From Helicoverpa zea (lineage: Eukaryota > Arthropoda > Insecta > Lepidoptera > Noctuidae): a stretch of 64,000 nucleotides of DNA. The DNA is taken from the NCBI RefSeq assembly GCF_022581195.2, contig NC_061452.1, positions 8,315,501 through 8,379,500 on the forward strand, written 5' to 3'. This document shows, in pieces, positions 33,201 to 45,200 of this stretch (position 1 is its first letter; the number at the start of each line of letters is the position of its first letter). Both the position numbers and the translations under genes were made by a program. A model generated the notes under the pieces. That model made no database searches and was not told the origin of the DNA. It saw only the letters and a list, made by a program, of their open reading frames with translations.

Positions 33201-36200
33201 CGACCATACTCGATAGCCAGCCTTCGAGAGTTTACGTTACCGTACGTCAAAACAATGTTCGTGCTGCCAAAAATCTCACAATTGTTTATAAGTATCGAGT
33301 TTCGTTTACCATCTCGTTTCGATTTCGATACGACAGCGCGCCAAAATCATTCGTGCTGCCATGTTTTGTTTCCTTTTACGCCCGATAGGGGCGCTGTACA
33401 ATTCTCATACAAATGTTACTCGATTTCGATACGAATAACTTTTCGCAAATATTCGTGCTTGGGCCTCTGAACATCAACGTCACCGTAAGCTCGGTTTAGA
33501 CCCCAATTGGGGTCTGCGAATCAGTCATACACTTTCCTAATTATTTACGCTCATATTTATTTTCTTTCCAATCAAACCACATTTGTGAGTACTAAATAAA
33601 ATTACTAAATAAATTTAAATTATTTTTACGCATTCATACCTTTCATATTTAGCATCCCGTTAGAAATATACCTTTTTAAAATCCAATCGTAATTACCGGG
33701 AATTCTGATCGAACTCGCCATGTTTGTTTACATTAGTTGTTTTTTTAAATTTGAAGACGCATAGACAAGATGGCGACGGTGATAGAAGTTTTGCATCGAA
33801 TGATCCGATTCGTTAAAAAAAAGAATCGATTTAATAATTTTATATTATTTGATATTATAATATTACTAAATTGCACTTTTGTATACTTACCATAATCTGA
33901 AAATAAATTAGGAAAAGTAAAATGACTTAATTTATTAAAAAAAATGCTAGAAAATCAGTGGTAGAAAATACGTTGTAGCCGGAATAAAAAAAATCTTCGG
34001 TTTTTAGGGTTTCTGAAGACGGCAAATGAAGACTTATTTATTTCTTCGGGTGTTTTATGTGCAGGATTCCTGTAGACCTGCCAAACTTAATGGCGATTCG
34101 TTACTTCCAACTTTTTAACTGCGCGGCAAAGCTATTTGACGAGAGCCGTAGTTAGGTGTAGTTATCGCAAAATTTTATGACGATTTTATTGTTTGAAAGG
34201 GCAAATAGTTCGCTGTTCATCGAAAGCTGGTCCAAGATGGAAAGATGGCCGCCGCCGACTTATTTTTAACCGACTTCCCAAAAAGCGGAGGTTTTCAATT
34301 CGACCGTTTTTTTTTGTATGTTTGTTACGCGATTACTAAGCCATTTATTTATCGATTTTGATGATTCTTTTTTTGTTTGATAGCGTATACTTCCGAGGTG
34401 GTCCCATTATCATCAGGTCAGGATCTGATGATGGAACCTTGAGAAATCGAGGGCGACTTTCGAAAGTTGCAGAAATACATAGGTTGGAATCTTATCACTC
34501 AGGTGTTTGCCTGGTAGCACTATTCAACAGTGAAGGCTTTGAGCTGACCTGATGATGAGTGAAGGTCGAGGGAACTCGACAACTGAATATTTAAACTTTC
34601 TCGTGTTTGTGCTTATATTATTCGTATTTACGAGGCCTCTGCAACAGTGAAGGAGATGGAGACGAGAGAAGTTCGGTTGTCGAGTTCCCTCGACCTTCTC
34701 TGGTCTCCATCATCAGGTCAGCTCCAAACCTTTACTGTTTCATAGTGTTATCAGACATACATCTTAGTGTCAAGTTATAACCTTATCTATGCTTACAATT
34801 TTCGAGAGTTGCCCTCGATTTCTCAAGGTTTCCATCATCAGATCCTGGACCTAATAACAAATATGGGGAATATACCCTTTCGACCAAAAACAAACATCCA
34901 AATTGAGAACCACCTCCTTTTTGGGATTCGGTTAAAAATATTTGGTGACTTTAAAATCAATCAATTATTATTATTGTTTCTCATCATCAAATAAGTACAT
35001 TACTTTGGTAGTTACAAATTGCATTATATTTCAGAACACCAGGCTTACCCTCCGCCGAAACAAAAATCTTAGAATTGTTGAGAAATAATATAAGAATAAA
35101 TTAAAATTCCGTAATAGGTAATAAAAATTCAATTAAAGTTAAAAGTTATTACGAATGACACAACACCAAAATAAATAATACATATAAAAATGTAATGCTA
35201 AAAACTTTTATAAAACTTAAATATCTTTTTCTTAACAACAAAAACAAATTGAACCTATAATTTAAAATTAATAAATAAAATTGAAATAAGTTGCTATAAT
35301 AAAATAGGTATATATAAAATTGGTATTCGATTATTTATAATAAATATCCGATTTAGGTATCGAGTGCACACCGCTGATTGAAAAAAAAAATACTCCATTC
35401 CAAACTCTACTTCTTGTCTGTGACTTTGATCTTGTAAATTGTTCATTTTTAGGGTCAATTCCCACTGAAAGAGCAGCGGCCGGCAGCGGCCGGCAGCGGC
35501 CGTAATTGCAAGGGATTGAGCGCGAGCGCGGCGGGCCGCGCGGCGCCGCACCGCGCCGCGCTCTTACATTTTCCGTGCTCTTACGGCCGCTGCCGGCCGC
35601 TGCTCTTTCAGTGGGAATTGACCCTTATTGTGTATTTTATGTGCTGATTTTTTAGTTATTGAACATAAATAAGTGCACGAAATGTATTGCAACGGATTGA
35701 AAATGTTATAAATATGACGTTTGTGTTGTGTTTGAGAAAGTGATGCGATTATTTATTGGTAAGTTTTCACCAAATTTGAAATGCCTAACTTTTCGATAGA
35801 CTTATTATTATCTTTTTCTGAATTAACTGACCCCATTTGACCTTCGCACGTTGTTGTCAAATAAGTGAGCTCTAAAGTTATAGTTAAAATACTTCTGATC
35901 AGGCATTACGGACTTAGAATTCATGTGTTGAAAGTTAGTACAAATTTTTGACTTCCATGTCGCGATTCAAAATATCCCGCCGAATCAACGGTAAAGTCAT
36001 ATGTCAAAATCTTGTCGAGCAGAGGGGTTAAATAAAAAATCTAGCAAAAAAAATGCTATAAAATTAAGACACACATTTTTTTTTCATTAAAAGCCAGCTT
36101 AAACATTTGAACTTGGAACGTCATCAATTCGAACTCTCAATTATCGCCAAAAAAATAATCGAATTGTTCAAAAATGGAACGTTGCTTAAAAAAATGTTAG

Positions 36201-39200
36201 TTAACAAAAAAGGAAGAGATTTGATGATAAATACATTTAGTAGGGACTAAAAAGGTAAATTAAAATTATATAGATTACAGGTACTTAATAAGTTCTTTTG
36301 ATTTTTAGTAACTTTTATGTAACAAAATAAAATGCATTTAAAAAGTGAAACGTATGTATAAATTGCCTTTAGGTATTGATTGTCTTGAAAAGTTCTCGAC
36401 ATTTTTTTCCTTCAAGCTTTTTTTTTGGGCCGCTTTCAATTCCTTCTAGCCCATTCATAAATTTAAAGTTTTAAAGATTTGTCTACGATATGGAGGACCA
36501 CATAACACATGACTACTCATAATAGTTGACCAAGAAGACCTTATGGCTGTACCATTGCCTGCAAATAACTTCTTAGTTCAGTCTTTAAACAATAATCATA
36601 AAACCCCATCAATGACTTTGCAATGTACAACTTGAAAATCACCAATAAATACAGATAGTCGTTACCTGTCAAATTCTAGAAAATAATAATAACAATTTGG
36701 AGATTTTCCAAGGATAATAAAGAACATTAGGGGGGACAGTCGCGTCTCGGATAAAGCTATCATAAATATCGGTAAGGGCCCATATTTCGGTGTTAGGGCT
36801 TGTGGCAATATGTCTGCGGCACCTCGGAGTGCCGTGAAATATAAACAAATTGAATGGGCCGAGATGATGAGCCGCATCAGCGCAAATGATGACTAATGTC
36901 GAAAACTAGCGAGGCGCGAGGCACGAGGCGCGAACCTGCCTAGATTCTAACAATACAGCCGCCAAATATTTCACTATCTGGTTTATTAACTTCACTATTT
37001 TTGTATTGTACGTGAACAGGTGGATAGAACTTAGTGATATACGGTAGTATTGGATTCTAGCTTCTACATAAAATATTTATGTTAGTATTGATATCAAAGT
37101 AACCTAAGGTGACCATCCACTTATCATAGGCATTTAAAACCTGTAAGCAATAACATGTACTTGGACAGATTAATTTCTCTTAGATGAGATAAATATAATT
37201 AACTACATTAATTTGCCATAAATCCACATTTAAATCCATCGAGTAGGTGCTTAGTATAATACCTGTAATTTATCATGGGAATAAGCTATTCATTACGTTT
37301 TTCGCAATATAACATTTCTTTTACGACTTATTTCCCTTCCAAGCAGCGCAGTTAATAGGAGGAACTATTTATATCAATCTGTCGCCCTCCACGCCCCGGA
37401 CGCGGTAACGACTTCCAGTAATGGTCAAAATAATGATGTCTGAGAATACAACATTTGATACTTACAGGATAATTTAATTGCATAATTTGATAGATCGTTG
37501 TAAAAATTCGAATTTTCTTTCCTGTGCATATTGAAAGCATCGATATTCAGATATGTCGACTTCGCATTTAAGTATCTCTGTACTTAACAATAACAAGCGA
37601 AACAACACTGATGACAGTACATGGAAGGACGAGTATAATAAAGCAGCGAGGCGGCGACTGGGCCACAAATAACACTTGGCGCAACACATAACGGGACTGG
37701 TGCAATTTTAGCAGCGCTCAGTGGATGTGGCCGGTCACTGAGGATAGCCGTAATTAGCAGCGATTGCAGGCAATTCCTCGGGTGACGGTGGCGCCGCCGC
37801 CGGCGACCGGTGGGCGGCGGAAGCTCACTTCCTAATTGCGCCGTCTACGAGACACCTCGACCGGCGCCTCGGTAATCAACGCCAATCGCTAGCCGACATG
37901 GAAAACCGACAAACCACTTTATAATGCTCGTAGACCTTGATTTCGCTAATGCAAAATTAATTCCTAATGAGCTACTAGCCAGGGAAGGTGTGAAGAACAA
38001 AACACACACACCAATAGTCACAGTAATAAGGCAATAGGACTAAATAATAATGCATTTGAGTACCTACCTGTAGGACGTAGGCACCTATTTAACAATATAC
38101 GAATTCAGAGATTTGCCTGAAATATGTTGCCAAACTTGACACTCGATAGCTTACCCACACAGGAAAACAAATCTTGCTCAACGAAGGTTTCGCCTGAAGG
38201 ATGTAGAACAGACAAATTCGACAAGCAGTGAGAATTAAATTACCAAACTGAGGAAGTCTCAAGCATGTACTTGTCGGTGATGTAAACCTACCATAACACC
38301 TGGCACCGTGATTGATTCAGATTTGTTTGCACGCAATTTTAAGGCTGATTACTCGCGACGACACGGATAGGAGATTAACGACTTGATTAAAGTTTAATTG
38401 CAGCGGCAACATAAGTGGAGAGTGGAGCGGCAACCATTCATTTACATTAAGATAGCCGAATGATTTTTTTACGATCCTGTATCATGCGGCATCCTAGATC
38501 AACCGGTCCACTGCTAACTAGATATTGAATGATTATCTCAGAACGTTTTAATTCTTGTTTAAATGGATTACATAAGATGGATTGTATTTTGATAGACATA
38601 TAAGCAAATTAAATTGCAGTAAACTTAGATCGCTTTAGTTATTTGTTTTGATCGTTCAATGAGTTTTCTCAACCTTCAATCAGGTATTCGATTATCATAG
38701 GTAGGTACATGCTTGTATTATAATAGATCTAATAAAAACCCTGTTTATGTAACGAACAATGTTTTTTTTACGCGCAAGCAAAGTTGATAATTTAAATAAA
38801 AACCTCCCAAGTGCTAAAGTGAAATAAGTAAGATTTTTGTTGCAATTTTATTTATATAAAACTTGATGAATATTTTTTGATTCTTTTAAAAATAATGTGT
38901 TCAAATAAAAAAATATAGATAGCCTACATAGATATTATGTGTATTTATGACAAATTACGAAGGAGCCATCAGCCATCGCGATGCGTGTACGTCGCACAAT
39001 CGGCCGGAATTTAAAATTAAATTTTAAATCAATAACTCAATTTGTAAAGCCACCTTGCGGCTCGGTATTTTATTATCATCTTTGTATGCGCATTTATTAC
39101 CAATTTATTTAAATTACCGAATGTGCTGGACATTCTGTATTGAAATAGAGTTACTTTTATTTTTATGTGAGTAATCAAATATTTCCTTCAAAGGTGGTAA

Positions 39201-42200
39201 GTGTGCAAAGTACAGGTCAGATGAAAGCTCCTGTGAAAGTTACGAAAAAATCAAGGATTTATTATGATAAAATGATTAAACAAATATCTTTCTTTCTTAT
39301 AGGAATCTAATGGTACACTAACAGCGCTTTGACTCTAGCGGATTTTCCGCGCGGATTTCCCGAGACGATTGTCGGCCGTACCTTGCCTGCGACCTGCGTG
39401 CAAAACACACACATGCGACACCTAACTATTGATAACTACTGGTTCAAAAACGTGTCAGACGTGTAACTGAACGACGGGGTTTTATTGCTTAAAATCAGAA
39501 CTTTAATTCAATATTTTGTTGCGTTTTTTTTTATTTTAGAGATATATTTAAATGAAGAAGAGTCGCTTTATGTTGCCATAAAAAGCAATTACTTATTTAA
39601 AAAGTTAAACTTTGCAGAGAAGTGTTCTCTTAACTTTTTTCTTCTAGAAAATCTGAACTAGACATGATTGGCATTTTATTCAAATGCATATAGTGCAGGG
39701 ACCAGTTTTTTATCTGAACCAAGATCTGTACCAACTTGTCGCTACCTATCATAAAATATCCTTTATTTGCAAACTAACAAAGGTTTGTCCTGTTTAATGC
39801 CGCCAAGATCCTAAATAATGCTTTTGTATGGCAATAAAAAGTAACATGTCTTAATTTTAATATATCTACGATAAAAAAATATACCTTATAGCTTAAGTAC
39901 CTCTACCTATAAGTAATTTAGAAACTTTTAACGGTGTTCAACTTCAAAACGTTCTTTGCCCTGTTTTTCCCTTATTTTCCTATTGGTTGTCTTCATCTAT
40001 GGCTTAATTTAAATAACTAAGAAATACATATTGATTATTTTATTCAAACATTTCAATCATATCGAATTTACCAATGTTTCCACAACATATATTTACTTAG
40101 ATATTATAACATTTTCTGCTGATTGGCTTGACGAATTTTCACGTGAAAAAAATATAAAAAATATGTTTACTTCTATTTAAATAGATGAATATATTTATTT
40201 ACTATTTTATTATTACATCGATCTTAGATTCTTGGTAGTTCATTTATTGATTTATTTATACATCTTAGATTCGTATTATTACCTATTTAAATGTATCCGT
40301 TATCGATAATCACCAATTTTATAGTAGAACAACGGTTTCTAACAAGCCATTATCAAGCTTTGTTCAGCTTTATGGGCTGTAAAAGTATTTACCGCCCTGC
40401 AAAGGTTTTTAACACTTGAATAGAAAATGTAGGACTGCATGTAACTATTGTAGATTTGTACTTAGGCACGTGCCAATCTTGAATTCCTACTAATATTATA
40501 AATTCTTCAAAACGAAAGTTCTTAAGGATGTTTTTATTTATTTCACGTAATCAAAAACTATTGGATGGGCACAAACAGAATAACTGAATTATTGGCTACT
40601 TTTGATCCACGTGCAGGAAATAGTTTCCTCGGGACCCATGTAAATGTAAGTACATTACAGTCTCTTGTCTTATGTCTTTATAATTATTTCGAGTATTTGA
40701 GTATTGTGTGTTCAGTAAAGAAAATACTTGTAAGGTTCAAAAATCTTTTAGTATTAATATTCTTCATTTAACGAAGGCTGTATCAAATAGAGAGATATTC
40801 AAATGTGTCAAATAATTTCCCCAGGAGGAACCACGTGAAACCGCTGCTACTTAACAGGATTTAAGCAACATGCAAGGATAATTATAACACTGTCATGAAA
40901 ATTGATGACGAGGTGCTTCTAAATATTTGATCTCTTATAAGGCTAGAAGTATAATAATTCGGGTATTGCAGAGATGAATAAGTATTCAAATAAGATAAGT
41001 ACAAGTTCAAATATTTCCTCGTAATATTTACTAACTTTTTTGTAAAAAAAAAAAATAAGTTCAAGCTAACATTTAGTTTGGAAGTAAAGTTTTCTAATTT
41101 TTTGTTGCTATGGTGAATTAGTGATAAATACATCGATCCTTTATTTTTTTTTATTTTTTTTTTCAATAAATATTAAAAATATAATAATTTTTCAATAATA
41201 TTCCTTTATTTGTAGTATCCATCAAAGAGCATTTTGGTGTCTAGAATAATTACGAATGTACAATAAATGAGGCGAGTTAACCCTTTTATAATTTTGCCAT
41301 GGAGTTTTGGAAAAATAATGTAGATGACGGTTACTGGTTAATTAAATACACCTTGATATGTTCAATTAGGTTTAATGGAAAATTCATTGTTTTAATTGCA
41401 ATTAATATTGCGTCTAATATGGAAATCTGTCGATAATCTAGCTGTTTCCCGTGTTTTCACCCGTGACCCTAGGAAACGGAATAATGCAAAGTACTTAGTA
41501 GCAAAATAATAAGAGACAAGGTTACTGTAAAAAAAATCCGTTCAATAGTTTTGTCTGAAGAAACATTTATTCCTTAATAAAGTCCAATTTGTCAAGGCTC
41601 GTCTTGAAAAGTAATCGTCTATTCAATTTTTACAGGAAACCAATACGACTCTTATTGAATACATAATGAATTTTTCATACCCATTGTAACTTTTTCAGCA
41701 GGCACAAGCTATGCAGGGAACTTCAGTAATAGGTACAATTTTTATGGCAAATTAAGGCTTTTTTATTTTTTTTATTTAACCATTTACTTATGTACACAGG
41801 AAACATAATGAAAGTAGAAGCAATAAAAAAAGGTACTGCTTATTTCTTATGAAATCTCTTTCAGTAAGAAAAGTACCATACGCAAGGTCCTCAAGTCATA
41901 GACTCTACGGACAAAACTTTAAAACGAATGAGCTTACTTATAATGTTCACATTACATTATACACATAGGTAAACATTTCATTAGGTATACATTATTAGTT
42001 CAGAGCAAAATTAAATCCTGACCTTTTAAATCCTCTGATGTGACGTCGTGATTTTCCTTATTCGCCTGGATCTTCTCAATGAGATGCTCCAGACGACTGC
42101 TGTTGCCTTTGAATAGCATGATCATATCTCCAGAAGCTTGGAGGCTCTCGATCCCAGCTGTAGGTGCTCGTGTGCCCAGCTCACGCACTTGTGCTGGTCC

Positions 42201-45200
42201 GCGTCGGCCGCTGATTGCCGCAGGTGCATCGGTTCCAGTTTATTTTGGAATTTTTTGCGGGTGCATTTATGCGAGTGCGAATTAATGCGCGGCGCGTGTC
42301 CGACAGGTGCCACTAATTGAAGGGGCGCCCGTCGCGGGCTGCGCTTCGTGCGCTTCCTCCACGCCAATTATTTGGGTGCCTGCTGCCGATCAGCTTAATT
42401 AGCGACAATCATTTGTGGCACGCACCTTTATTTCCCGATTACAGGTGGTTATACGCTTCGGGGCCAGTGTCGTCCGTATCAGCGAAATGATATAATAAGG
42501 GAGTAGTGTTCCGGTGGTGGACGTGCTCGTGTCGGAGTGCAGTGATGCAACGGAACGCGCGCCGAGAGCGGCGTGTGGTGCGCGACTGCGAGGAGCCGAG
42601 CTCCGGTGGGCGAGTCGCGCCCGGCCAGCACCGAGGTGCTGCACCCTGCGCCCCGCCTGCCCGCCCCGCCCACACGACCTCCCCCCACTGCACCCACTCC
42701 CTCTTTCTAGTCTTCGAAGAATGGACATTATGCTCGAAAATTTCTAATTATATACTGACAGTAACCGACACAAGAACACCTCCGAAGAATATCCACATTA
42801 CATTTCATGATATCCCAAAACTTACCTACACTAGAGAACATGATATTCATTTTTGGCCTTCAGGCATTTATTCATACTTATCTCATAAAACTAGTAATTC
42901 TCAGCGTACTTTGTCTTACCTAATAACTATAAAGCTGTCAATTCTTGAAACACTATCTTGCTGTTAATTGCTACTATCCTGGTGCCTACCTTCCAAACTA
43001 CTTTTTGATTAATAATCGAAACAGAATCTACCTACATACGTTTTCCTTTTTCTTTCCAAAATAAAGAAGCACGCACCTAATTGAAGTATCAGACAGGCAT
43101 CGTCGGGTACAAGTTCAAGGAGTCCCCAGCGTATCAAATCAAACGGCACGTTGACGTATTGTTCATCAGTTTGACAGTCGCAAATACGGCACGCGGCTCC
43201 AGTAATGAGTCAAATGACAGAAAGATGACGCTAAAAGCTTTTCAAATCTAGAGCGTCGAAGGAAAACTGGTTTTAGATTTTCCTCGTTCCACCCACGGTG
43301 TGGGCGCGGCCAATGGGCGCCGGCGCTCCGCGCGCCTCCACTCCGCCACGCTCCACTAAACTTCGCTAAACACAATGCACTCCGCTAAATACTTTATGTA
43401 TTTTTTTTTCCTTTTTTTGCGACGTGTCTTTGTCGAGAAGAGGCCGCTTTGTAAGCCTTTTAGCTTTGTAAGTAGCAATAGAATATTATATTGAATGAGC
43501 GTGTATTGTTTGTAAGGAGATGAGGTTTGTAACGGTATTGTAATGTGGATTAAAGTATGATTTAAAACGAGAGTCGGTGTTGGTCACCGGGTGTCCGCGG
43601 ATCGCTCCTCTGGGGGCGATAGCGCGGGCGACGGTCGCGGTGTTGCCTTTTAGTTGCGCATATATTAGTGGGATTACGCGGACTCCGCCGCAGCTGTTGT
43701 AATTTATCGGATAAACTCGAGAAATATCCGCACTGAATGACCGTCACATTTGGGTCTGTGGGAAATCTGCAGGGAATAGGAAAAGCAAGAATGTATTTTT
43801 TGTTAACTAATTATTAATTTTCCTAAACCTTATAAAGTTATAACGTATTTCTTACTTTGTGCTTTAAGACGTTGACCTTATAAAAAATACATAGTCTTAA
43901 ATTATTTTAAAAAGATTTTTCAGTCCAACTTGGGCGATATTGTTTGAAAACTTACCTAAATCGAATGCTACATACCAAATTAAATAAGTATTCTCAGTAA
44001 AAATATAAATCCTTGTAATATTTCAGCACATAACACCTCAGTCATATCATAAGTAATTGGTAGATAGATAGATAGATTAAATTGAATAAAAGACCTGAAT
44101 ACCGATACCACATTATCAGACACAACAATGTAGACTCCGAACCGTTCAACAAAGTCGCACATTTCATGTGGATTACAGAAACTTGACAAATTAATGAACA
44201 TCAAATATGTAGGAGGCATTCGCGGAATGGGATTGACACCGAGTTGTCGGGCGCCCGACGCCATCGCCGCGCCGCTGCAAAAGGGTTAAACATTAATACT
44301 TAAGCGAGCCCACCTCACGCCTGACGCGGCCGATTACTCTGTCACTGAGCTGAATCTCCGAGCCTGAATAAAGTATTATGAAAAAGTGCTTCTTATCTAC
44401 ATTGCGACGTTGCCAACGCGGTCCACTTTGATGAGGGTCTGAATATTTTCATGATATTTCCCATTCTTTATGTTTACGATTCATATTAATATGCTTAGGC
44501 ATATTATAATTGGTGTAAGATGGGAAGTTTGAGATGACAAAATTAGCATATTTTCTCAGGTTCAGATTCCCGAAGTACAAACGAATTAGAATACGCCTAT
44601 ATTAAGCCTAATTATTAACCGCACATATTGTGAAACACTTCCATAATTTATCAATCACAATCCTAACCGGGTTTCAGTGTAGGTATCCAAAACCCTTTCT
44701 TAGCGATACACGATGTATTTCCACAATAACAATAATGCGATAATTCACCAACGTCCCGAGTTCCCGACTGCCATGGAGTGAACAGAGCAACATGAGCATC
44801 TTGAATATTTGATGGCGGCTGACGGCGTCCCTGCTTCTTCCGAAGTTACCGTAATGTTCAACCCTTGATTTGTATTAGGACTTTTCGACTCGTGAAATCT
44901 ATCCGTGATCGTCTCATTAAACTTTCAGCGTTTGTTTACAACGCGAACTTTTATGAATACTTACCTACTTGCAACATTGTCAATTTGTACCTACCTAAGT
45001 TACATGTCAGTGTGATAATATGCGGTCAGTACAAAACTTCACTTCTAAAGACAAAATACTAGTGACTCTAATTTATACTGCCACCATGACCACAAAAGCG
45101 TTTTTTTTGCGCCTGTATTCAAATATTTATTTTCAAGCATGACGTTGCGTTGTCAACAAACACCCAAAAACACCCAAATATTTTTTGTGCGTACCTGCGT

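Larger units (their letters stand above)
28911..33465. mobile_element. PIF/Harbinger DNA transposon, apparently complete
   Basis: A 4.55-kb element lies in an Oaz intron. The ends are inverted: left GGCCAAGCACGAATAT, right (reverse complement) GGCCCAAGCACGAATAT. Subterminal copies of TATTCGTATCGA and ATTCGAA-like words occur on both sides and may be transposase-binding sites. It carries the two genes typical of the superfamily in convergent order: a Myb/SANT-like protein (+) and a DDE nuclease (-). Both can be spliced into open frames. The exact target duplication is unresolved: the expected 3-bp TWA is not seen, and TCTG occurs on both flanks. Longer flanking sequences also resemble each other. 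Confidence 0.88.
35628..42022 (-). other. Oaz intron, mostly featureless
   Basis: AT-rich, no exon. Noted inside: a GC-rich island at 37725-37910 and a weak Helitron-like segment at 40481-40660. Confidence 0.45.

Noticed and set aside
42122..42367. 81-codon minus-strand ORF overlapping the small Oaz exon in another frame
   Set aside because: Its frame is incompatible with both neighbouring Oaz exons, while the other frame fits phase 1/1 and has a good acceptor.
42506..42967. 153-codon plus-strand and 109-codon minus-strand ORFs
   Set aside because: Overlapping open frames on both strands of a GC-rich block; no domain and no splice context.
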